64,000 bases of DNA, taken from contig VFZG01000004.1 in assembly GCA_016871275.1 (NCBI GenBank), positions 87,893-151,892 on the forward strand, read 5' to 3'. Position numbers and translations under genes: made by a program. Shown one piece after another: positions 57,636-64,000 of the stretch. How positions within the stretch are numbered: position 1 is the first letter of the stretch; each line of letters opens with the position of its first letter. The stretch is from Acidimicrobiia bacterium (GTDB lineage Bacteria > Acidobacteriota > Vicinamibacteria > Vicinamibacterales > UBA2999). The notes beneath the pieces were generated by a model. It was not told where the DNA came from. It searched no databases and worked only from the letters and a program-made list of their open reading frames with translations.

Positions 57636-59102
57636 ATGTCGCACCGATGCAGCCGGAACTTCTGGGATCGTCGCGAGTTCCTCTTCCAGTCCGGAGGCGG
57701 GATCAGCGGGCTGGCGCTGGCGTTTCTCCTGCAGCGGGACCAACTGCTGTTTGCCCAGCAACCTGACGCGTGCGCGGCGCCGGCGGCGGGTGCCAATCCC
57801 TACGCGCCGAAGCACCCGCACTTCAAGCCGCGCGCCACGGCCGTCATCTCGCTCTTCATGGGCGGCGGCTGGAGCCAGATGGATACGTTCGATCCGAAAC
57901 CCGCGCTCGTGAAGTACGCCGGCCAGCCGATCGACGACAAGGTGAAGGGTGACGTGATCGTCCGGCAGGGCTCGCCGGGCCCGTTGATGCCGAGCCCGTT
58001 CTCGTTCAGTAGGCACGGGCAGAGCGGCGTGGAAATCGCCGAAATCTTTCCGCACCTCAGCCAGCGCGTCGACGAGATCGCGTTCCTGCGCTCGGTCTAC
58101 GGACGTTCGAACGATCACGTGCAGGGCACCTACGAGATGCAGACCGGGCAGATCAACCTTGGATTCCCGAGCGTGGGGTCGTGGGTGACCTACGGATTGG
58201 GGTCGGTGTCATCGAGCCTGCCTGCGTATGTAGTGATGACCGACGCGCGCGGCGGCCCGCTCGGCGGCCCGAACAATTGGAGCGCGGGCTACATGCCGGC
58301 GGCGTTCCAGGGCACGCTGTTTCGATCGACCGGCGATCCGATCGTCGATCTCAAGCCGCCCTCGAGCGTCACGGCCGACGAGCAGCGCGCGCGCCTCGAC
58401 GCGCTCGCCAGGCTCAACGAGCTGGACATGCAGAAATATCCCGGCAACAGCGAGCTCGCGGCGCGCATCTCCTCTTATGAGCTGGCGTATCGCATGCAGG
58501 GCTGCGCGCCCGAAGCCGTGGACATCGCCAGCGAGTCGGCGGCGACGCAGCAGTTGTACGGCCTCGACGAGAAAGTCACCGAACCGTTCGGCCGCCAGTG
58601 CCTGATGGCGCGGCGGCTGGTCGAGCGCGGCGTGCGGTTCGTGCAGGTGTTCTCGGGCGGCGTCGGCAACCAGAACGTCGACACGTGGGACGCGCACGGC
58701 GACATCAAGTCGAATCACACGCAGCACGCCGCCGAGACCGACAAGCCGATGGCCGGACTGTTGATCGACCTGAAAGCCCGTGGCCTGCTCGACAGCACCG
58801 TCGTCATCATGCACTCGGAGTTCGGCCGCATGCCGATCTCACAGCGCGGTGTCGGCCGCGATCACAATCCCGGCGCCCAGACCGTCTTGATGGCCGGCGC
58901 CGGCATTCGCGGCGGCCAGGTCATCGGCGCCAGCGACGACTTCGGCTACCAGGCGATGGAGCAGCCGATTTCGTACCACGATCTGCACGCCACGCTGCTG
59001 CATCTGCTGGGGCTGGATCACAAGAAGCTCACCTACCGCTTCAACGGGCGGGACATGCGGCTCACGGATGTCTACGGCACGCTGATCCCGCAGGTCGTCT
59101 AG
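57636..59102 (+). CDS. DUF1501 family protein
   Basis: 488 residues. The N-terminus RREFLFQSGGGISGLALAFL has a twin-Arg-like signal (RRxFL). The alkaline-phosphatase-like DUF1501 fold is indicated by AVISLFMGGGWSQMDTFDPK, SFSRHGQSGVEIAEIFPHLS, ARRLVERGVRFVQVF, DTWDAHGDI and HSEFGRMPISQRGVGRDHNP. DUF1501 partners DUF1553 in extracytoplasmic degradation systems. It lies 111 bp after the DUF1553 gene; that gap holds no gene, only a GTTCC/GGAAC mini-palindrome (57590-57602) and a TAGTAT hexamer. Confidence 0.92.
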   Translation: MSHRCSRNFWDRREFLFQSGGGISGLALAFLLQRDQLLFAQQPDACAAPAAGANPYAPKHPHFKPRATAVISLFMGGGWSQMDTFDPKPALVKYAGQPIDDKVKGDVIVRQGSPGPLMPSPFSFSRHGQSGVEIAEIFPHLSQRVDEIAFLRSVYGRSNDHVQGTYEMQTGQINLGFPSVGSWVTYGLGSVSSSLPAYVVMTDARGGPLGGPNNWSAGYMPAAFQGTLFRSTGDPIVDLKPPSSVTADEQRARLDALARLNELDMQKYPGNSELAARISSYELAYRMQGCAPEAVDIASESAATQQLYGLDEKVTEPFGRQCLMARRLVERGVRFVQVFSGGVGNQNVDTWDAHGDIKSNHTQHAAETDKPMAGLLIDLKARGLLDSTVVIMHSEFGRMPISQRGVGRDHNPGAQTVLMAGAGIRGGQVIGASDDFGYQAMEQPISYHDLHATLLHLLGLDHKKLTYRFNGRDMRLTDVYGTLIPQVV

Positions 59103-59118
59103 GTTCTGCCGGCGGCGG

Positions 59119-59520
59119 CTATTGCGTCCTGGTCCCCGGAAGACCCTCGGCGACGGCAATGGTCCATTCGAGCTCGTCTGATTCAATGACCAGGAAGAAC
59201 GCGCGGGGGTCCTCGGTGACGTAGGTCACGTCCTGGCCGGGGCCGCGCGTGTCGACGGCGGTCAGGAGCGGCCGCCCGCTCACATCGCTGTGAACGACGA
59301 TCTTGAACGCGCCGGTCGACGCGCCGCGCGTGCCCCAGGTCAGGCGCAGCAGTCCGGTGCTGCTGATGAAAGGGTCGGTCTGCTGAGAACCGCGGCCGGA
59401 CCATGTGCCGCGCGGCTGCCACACGGTGACGTCTTCGGTGCTCGCCGGCGGTGGCGAGCAGCCCGTCAACCACAGCAAGGCGACGGCCGCAGCCGTCGCC
59501 CTCCATGCGCCGTTCTTCAA
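59119..59520 (-). CDS. Small lipoprotein
   Basis: 133 residues with a lipobox (VALLWLTGC, Cys at about 21). The mature part is beta-rich (GLLRLTWGTRGASTGAFKIV, SDVSGRPLL, FFLVIESDELEWTI). It follows the FAD subunit by one base and is the last gene of the molybdenum hydroxylase operon. A partial copy of its 3' region lies at 52069-52122. No family name recognised. Confidence 0.75.
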   Translation of the reverse strand: MKNGAWRATAAAVALLWLTGCSPPPASTEDVTVWQPRGTWSGRGSQQTDPFISSTGLLRLTWGTRGASTGAFKIVVHSDVSGRPLLTAVDTRGPGQDVTYVTEDPRAFFLVIESDELEWTIAVAEGLPGTRTQ

Positions 59521-59521
59521 A

Positions 59522-60532
59522 CTAGGTCGTCGCGGGCGCGGTGCCGCGAATCGCCCGCATCACGAGGTTGCGCATCAACGGGATCTTGTAGCCGTTGTGC
59601 GCCAGCGCCATCGCGCCCTCGATCGCCATTCGACCGGCGGCCTCTGCCGTCTGGGCCGTGCGCGGTTTGCCGGCGATGAACGCTTCGACCCGGTCCAGCC
59701 GTAGCGGCGTTGCGGCCACGGCGCCAACGACAATGCGTGCGGATTGGATCGTATTGCCGGCGAGCCGTATCGCCGAGGCGACATTGACGAGCGGGAAGTC
59801 CCAGGCCTGGCGATCGCGGACCTTTTCGAAATAGAAGTCCGCGCCGGCCCACACGTCGGGAATACGAATCGCGGTCAGCAGTTCGCCCGGCCGGATCACC
59901 GTGAGCCTGGTGATGTCGACGCCGGGGCCAATGAAGTAGTCGCGCGCGGGCACGGTGCGCTCGCCGCTCGCGCTGCGAATCACCATCGTCGCGTCGAGTG
60001 CGATCAACGCCGGCGCGGTGTCGGATGGGCTGACCGCGACGCAACGGTCGGCGTTCAGGATGGCGTGCTCGCGATTGATCGCCGTCGGCGTGTCGGCGTA
60101 GCAGATGTTGCCGCCGGCGCGGTAGCATGGCCAGCCGCTCCGGTAATACCAGCACCGCGCGTCCTGCGTGATATTGCCGCCGAGCGTCCCCTGATGGCGG
60201 ATCTGCGGCGACGCGACCAGGCCGGCCGCCTCCGACAGCAGGCGGAAGCGCTCCTTGACGAGCGGATGCGTCTCCACCCGGGTGAGCGTCGTCATGGCGC
60301 CGATCTCCAGGCCGCCACCCGTCTGCCTGATCCCCTGCAGCTCGGCGATGTTGCTGAGCTCGACCACCGCCTCGGTGCGCTTGGTGCGATCCTTCAGCCA
60401 ATCGAAGGTGTCCATGCCGCCCGCCATGGTCCAGGCTGAGGTCCCGAACCGGTCGAGCAGGCGCAGCGCATCAGCCACGCTTTCGGGCTGGTAGAGCGCG
60501 AACATCGGCATCACGTCGTGAATAGTCGCCAT
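59522..60532 (-). CDS. Molybdenum hydroxylase FAD subunit with four-Cys insert (PaoB/YagS-like)
   Basis: 336 residues. FAD-binding elements of the xanthine dehydrogenase medium subunit: LLDRFGTSAWTMAGGMD, LEIGAMTTLTRVE and SPQIRHQGTLGGNIT. Cysteines at 127, 136, 144 and 164 (RCWYYRSGWPCYRAGGNICY ... ADRCVAV) match the spacing of the extra [4Fe-4S] cluster described for PaoB of E. coli. Electrons would pass from the Mo subunit through FeS centres to FAD. It is coupled to the Mo subunit (13-bp gap). Confidence 0.92.
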   Translation of the reverse strand: MATIHDVMPMFALYQPESVADALRLLDRFGTSAWTMAGGMDTFDWLKDRTKRTEAVVELSNIAELQGIRQTGGGLEIGAMTTLTRVETHPLVKERFRLLSEAAGLVASPQIRHQGTLGGNITQDARCWYYRSGWPCYRAGGNICYADTPTAINREHAILNADRCVAVSPSDTAPALIALDATMVIRSASGERTVPARDYFIGPGVDITRLTVIRPGELLTAIRIPDVWAGADFYFEKVRDRQAWDFPLVNVASAIRLAGNTIQSARIVVGAVAATPLRLDRVEAFIAGKPRTAQTAEAAGRMAIEGAMALAHNGYKIPLMRNLVMRAIRGTAPATT

Positions 60533-60545
60533 GATCTCGCCCCCT

Positions 60546-63038
60546 CTAGATGTTGGCCGTGAGCGCGTCCTTCATTGGACGGCCCGCCTCGAGCGCCTCG
60601 AGAATCACATCGGCGGTCACCGGCGCGCGGCGAAACACATTGTCGCCAACGGCGGCGGCGATGGCGTTGACCACGGCGCCGAATCCGGCTCCCACTGGCG
60701 CCTCGCCGACACCGCGCGCGCCGACTGGAGTCTGTGGATCCGGAATGTCCAACGCCACCGCCTGCAGTCGGGGCGCGTCCAGCAGCGTCGGCGGTTTGGT
60801 TTGATAGAACCGGCGCGTGACGGGCGCACCGTAATGCTTGTCGTAGACCCAATGTTGGCCGATGGCGTGACCGAGGCCAAGCATCACCCCGCCGTTGACC
60901 TGTGCGGCGAGATTGCGCGGATGGATCACCGTGCCCACGTCGGCGACGGCCAGATAGTCGAGGACACGGTAGGCGCCGGTCTCGACATCGACTTCCACTT
61001 CCGCAAAGCCGGCGACGTAGGATTTCGACGATCCTTCGCGGCCATATTCATCGCGCGCCACGCCCATCAGGCCCAGGCCGGCGAGGTTGGTGGCCGATGT
61101 CCTGGTAAACGCGCTAATCGTCTTGGGCAACTCGTGACCGTCGAACGCCCCGCCAAGCTCGATGGCCTTCTTCGCGGCGTCGGCGAGGCTCATGCCGCGG
61201 CCGCCGCCTTTCTGGAAGACGCGCTCGTTGGCCACGTCGTAGCTCTCCGGCTTGCCGCCCAGCACGTGTGCCGCCAGCTTCTGGAGGTTCTGCTTCGCGG
61301 CCATCCCGGCCGCGTGCGCGGCGCGCGTCATGGCGTGTGTCGTCTGGCTGCCGCCCTGCCCGCAGGTGTTCGGGACATGCTTCGACGTATTGCCGAACAC
61401 GATGTCGACCTTCTCCCACGGAATGTCCAGGATTTCAGCGGCCACACGGTGGCAGTCGAACACGGATTCGGTGCCGAGATTGCCGATGCCCGACTGAATC
61501 TGCAGGCGACCATCCGGCTTGATGATCACCAGGCCGTCAAATCCCAGCGAGCCGGCCGAGTACGTGCTCAGCGCCATGCCGACGCCGCGGACCGTGGTGC
61601 CCTCCCGCCTGCCGCTGCGCGCCTTGCGCTCTTCCCACTTGAAGAGCTCGGCGCCCTTGTCGATGGCCTGTTTCACGAACGCGCTCGTCGCAAACGGCCG
61701 GCGTCCCTGCGCGTTGGGTGGGCCGAAACTCGCCCGGCCTTCCGGCGCATTGATGCGGTGGATCTGCACCTCGTCGATGCCGAGCGTGCGGGCGGCTTTG
61801 GCGAGCAGGGGCGACATCAACCCGTTGCCCTGCATGCCGCCCGGCGCGCGCTGTGCGCCGCGCGGCGGCGTGTTGGTCAGCACCGTGAGCATGCGCCATC
61901 GCATGGCCTCGGGCTGATTGGCGAGCGAAATGTGATCGCCGCCGGATCGCGAGTCGCTCACGGGATCGTAGGGGCCGTTGTCGACGATCACCAGACCATC
62001 GAGCGCCAGGAGCTTGCCGTCTTTGCGGAAGCCGGCCTTGATGCGTGAATGGAACGCCGGCCGCGCGCGGCCGATGAACTGCTCGTCGTCGCGCGTCACC
62101 CGCATCATCACCGGCGCGTTGGCCTTCTTCGAGAGCAAGGCCGGGATGACGTAGAACACCGCGCCCGACCCCTTGCTGCCGAATCCGCCGCCCGTGTACT
62201 CGCTGATGATCACGACGTCTTTCGGCTCGACGCCGACCCAGCGGGCCACGGCGCCGATGGTGCGCATCGTGCTCTGGGTCGAGCAGTGCATGTAGAGCTT
62301 GCCGTTCAGCCAGTAGGCCATCGCGCTGCGGGTCTCGAGCGGCTGGTGACTGGTATTGGCGCCGACAAACGTCTCGTCGAGCACGAGGTCGGCGTTGGCC
62401 ATCGCGGCGTCGACGTCGCCGTACGTCCATTCATCCGGCGTCTTGCCAAGCGGCAGTTTGTCCGGACCGGCTGCCGCGAAATCCGCATCGGTCCACTTCC
62501 ACTCCTGCACCTTGGGCTGGGGCGGCGGGGCGGGCGGCTGACCGGGTTGCGGGGGCGTGGCCGCCGGCCGCACCCAGACGTTGCCTTGCGTGCGCGCATT
62601 GGGACTGCCCGGTCGCAGGCTTTCGAGCGGGTCGGTCACAAACGGCAACGCCTCGTACTCGATGTGAATCTTCTCGATCGCCTCGGTGGCCGTCAGTTCA
62701 TCCACCGCGGCGACCGCCAGAATCGGCTCGCCTACATACATCGGCTCATTGGTCAGCCCGCGCTCGCTGAGGGTGCTGGCGATGATCCCTTCGCCGAGGT
62801 TCGCGCCCTCGACGACGGCGGGCAGGTCCTGTTCCGTGAGGATGGCCTTGACGCCCGGCATGGCCAGCGCGTCGTCCATGTCGATGCGCGTCACGCGCGC
62901 ATGCGGCCGCTGGCTGAGCAGGAGCTTGGCGAACAGCATCCCGTCGACGCGGAAGTCCTCGGCGTACTTCGCGCGCCCGGTGACCTTGGCCTTGAGATCA
63001 GGCGTGGTGTAGTTTCGACCGACGAGTTTGGTGGCCAT
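60546..63038 (-). CDS. Molybdenum hydroxylase catalytic subunit (xanthine dehydrogenase family)
   Basis: 830 residues. Molybdopterin-binding motifs: GRAKYAEDFRVDGMLFAKLL, EYTGGGFGSKGSGAVFYVIP and NTCGQGGSQTTHAMTRAAHA, with the active-site Glu in ARGVGEAPVGA near the C-terminus. A Pro-rich insert (TPPQPGQPPAPPPQPKVQEW) lies at about residues 160-185. It oxidises aldehydes or N-heterocycles; the four-Cys FAD partner suggests an aldehyde oxidoreductase of the PaoABC type. The iron-sulfur subunit upstream has a Tat signal, so the complex is likely periplasmic. Confidence 0.92.
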   Translation of the reverse strand: MATKLVGRNYTTPDLKAKVTGRAKYAEDFRVDGMLFAKLLLSQRPHARVTRIDMDDALAMPGVKAILTEQDLPAVVEGANLGEGIIASTLSERGLTNEPMYVGEPILAVAAVDELTATEAIEKIHIEYEALPFVTDPLESLRPGSPNARTQGNVWVRPAATPPQPGQPPAPPPQPKVQEWKWTDADFAAAGPDKLPLGKTPDEWTYGDVDAAMANADLVLDETFVGANTSHQPLETRSAMAYWLNGKLYMHCSTQSTMRTIGAVARWVGVEPKDVVIISEYTGGGFGSKGSGAVFYVIPALLSKKANAPVMMRVTRDDEQFIGRARPAFHSRIKAGFRKDGKLLALDGLVIVDNGPYDPVSDSRSGGDHISLANQPEAMRWRMLTVLTNTPPRGAQRAPGGMQGNGLMSPLLAKAARTLGIDEVQIHRINAPEGRASFGPPNAQGRRPFATSAFVKQAIDKGAELFKWEERKARSGRREGTTVRGVGMALSTYSAGSLGFDGLVIIKPDGRLQIQSGIGNLGTESVFDCHRVAAEILDIPWEKVDIVFGNTSKHVPNTCGQGGSQTTHAMTRAAHAAGMAAKQNLQKLAAHVLGGKPESYDVANERVFQKGGGRGMSLADAAKKAIELGGAFDGHELPKTISAFTRTSATNLAGLGLMGVARDEYGREGSSKSYVAGFAEVEVDVETGAYRVLDYLAVADVGTVIHPRNLAAQVNGGVMLGLGHAIGQHWVYDKHYGAPVTRRFYQTKPPTLLDAPRLQAVALDIPDPQTPVGARGVGEAPVGAGFGAVVNAIAAAVGDNVFRRAPVTADVILEALEAGRPMKDALTANI

Positions 63039-63041
63039 GAC

Positions 63042-63653
63042 TCAGGCCCTCCTCATCAGCTCGGCGCCGCGTTGCAGCGCGGTGAGAATCTTGTCGTAGT
63101 CCTGGCAGCGACACAGGTTGCCGGAACACCCGTGCGCGAGCTGTTCACGCGTCGGATTCGGGTTGGTCTTGACGTAGCCGACCGCGGCCATGACGAAGCC
63201 GGGCATGCAGAAGGCGCACTGGAAGCCCTGCTCCTCGACGACGCCCTGCTGCATCGGGTGCAGCGTTCCATCGGCGGCTTCGAGGCCTTCGATGGTCACG
63301 ACCTTCGATTTGCGCGCCATGTGCGTCAGCACCGAGCACGAATAGCGCGGCACATCGTCAACCAGCACGGTGCAGGCGCCGCACTCGCCGCGGTCGCAGC
63401 CGATCTTGGTGCCGGTCAGCCCCAGCTTGTAGCGGAGCGTCATGGCGAGGGTTTCCTGCGGCAGCACATCAACGCGGCGATCCTTGCCGTTGACGTTGAT
63501 GGTGATGAGCCGCTCGACCACCCCGGCAGCGCCGTCCTGGCCGCTGAGGGTGGTGCGCCACAGGTAGCCGGCGGCTGACGCCGCGACACCGGCCCCAATG
63601 GCTCCCTTGATGAAACTTCGTCTCGAGACGCCGCTCTGCACCATTTCGGTCAT
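63042..63653 (-). CDS. Molybdenum hydroxylase [2Fe-2S] subunit, Tat-exported
   Basis: 203 residues. Twin-arginine signal SRRSFIKGAIGAGVAASAAG. The plant-type [2Fe-2S] site is GCDRGECGACTVLVDD and the second cluster domain has FQCAFCMPGF and CRCQDYDKIL. This matches PaoA/YagT, the small subunit that ferries electrons from the Mo centre. First gene of the four-gene minus-strand operon; 3 bp before the Mo gene. The 225-bp gap upstream (63654-63878) is the divergent promoter region and holds no other gene that I can see. Confidence 0.93.
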   Translation of the reverse strand: MTEMVQSGVSRRSFIKGAIGAGVAASAAGYLWRTTLSGQDGAAGVVERLITINVNGKDRRVDVLPQETLAMTLRYKLGLTGTKIGCDRGECGACTVLVDDVPRYSCSVLTHMARKSKVVTIEGLEAADGTLHPMQQGVVEEQGFQCAFCMPGFVMAAVGYVKTNPNPTREQLAHGCSGNLCRCQDYDKILTALQRGAELMRRA

Positions 63654-63878
63654 AGCAGTCTCCGGGGAATGCCCGCGTTGCCGCCGCGGTCGGGGGGTAT
63701 TGTAGCAACATTCAGGATTTCTTCACCTGGCCGCGCGCGAGAACTCCTGACGATGACCTGTGCCGGCGCGGCGCTTCGCATTGATTCCGTCAATGGCGCT
63801 TCGGCGTGAAGGTCTGCCCTTTGGTCAGGTCTGTAACCGCGTTCACCCTGGCGGCGTAGAATCCAGGTACGGGGACTG

Positions 63879-64000
63879 ATGACCCCTGAAGACGAGCACC
63901 ACCTCACGCTGGCTGCGGTCGGCGCGGCGTTAGGGCCTCGCCCCGACTTGATCGATCGACTGATGTCGGTACCGTTCACCACCCATGTGGCGCTGCTGGT
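63879..64000 (+). CDS. Start of an unidentified gene, runs off the window
   Basis: ATG at 63879 opens a frame to the window end: MTPEDEHHLTLAAVGAALGP, RPDLIDRLMSVPFTTHVALL. It is too short to identify. A TAGAAT hexamer at 63857-63862 could be its -10 box. Divergent from the molybdenum hydroxylase operon. Confidence 0.5.
   Translation, partial: MTPEDEHHLTLAAVGAALGPRPDLIDRLMSVPFTTHVALL

Noticed and set aside
1-64000. CRISPR arrays, cas genes, insertion sequences with transposases, prophage genes, rRNA and tRNA
   Set aside because: None seen. The 7/8-bp word repeats have no spacers of constant length, and no transposase, integrase or structural phage gene is present.

Overview
The window reads as a chromosomal segment of a GC-rich, aerobic, Gram-negative soil-type bacterium. 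The gene set points to Acidobacteriota, most likely class Vicinamibacteria: an Acidobacteria-style VWA protein, an HTH-TonB fusion, FHA/winged-helix regulators, PSCyt1/DUF1549/DUF1553 and DUF1501 proteins, PQQ dehydrogenases and many short dispersed repeats. This is inference from protein families; there is no rRNA or tRNA in the window. Coding density is very high, stop/start overlaps (ATGA, TAATG) are common, and no gene-free stretch exceeds about 230 bp.

Layout. 1-4.6 kb: end of an acyl-ACP desaturase, two fused gene remnants, then a minus-strand cytochrome oxidase operon (coxI-III fusion, a 49-residue CxxC membrane peptide, coxII). 4.7-9.7 kb: small CC-tailed protein, ArsA-like ATPase, DinB protein, ArgH-like lyase, and a sodium:solute symporter flanked by two micro-proteins. 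9.7-21.3 kb: YciI-like protein, MBL/beta-CASP nuclease, M49 peptidase, HEAT-cyclophilin, aminotransferase, MalQ, NPP phosphodiesterase, MFS transporter. 21.3-32.6 kb: TetR, PEGA and serA remnants among RmuC, M23 peptidase, DUF1015, SerC, PcnB and a protease-like protein. 32.6-39.7 kb: PolA and envelope proteins (lipoprotein, BON, VWA, HTH-TonB). 39.8-47 kb: beta-propeller, an FHA/LuxR/winged-helix-FHA regulatory cluster, inositol-phosphate synthase, acetyl-CoA synthetase. 47-63.7 kb: a periplasmic oxidation island with two PQQ dehydrogenases (one fused to, one split from its cytochrome), a further cytochrome c, cupin, PSCyt1/DUF1553 + DUF1501, and a Tat-exported three-subunit molybdenum hydroxylase. 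The last 122 bp start an unidentified gene.

Three things stand out. (1) At least eight decayed genes sit between intact ones; several keep one or both ends but have lost the middle, and some carry frameshifts or amber codons. (2) Many gene boundaries carry locus-specific, degenerate 7- or 8-bp tandem words, one of them in frame inside the coxI-III fusion, alongside a separate imperfect-palindrome family and a CCTGAGC-type repeat. (3) A regulatory cluster joins FHA domains to DNA-binding domains and has three 11-bp-spaced CCTA boxes in front of the PhoB-type regulator. Overall the window looks like a genome undergoing small deletions and repeat spread, with an electron-transfer-rich periplasmic metabolism.
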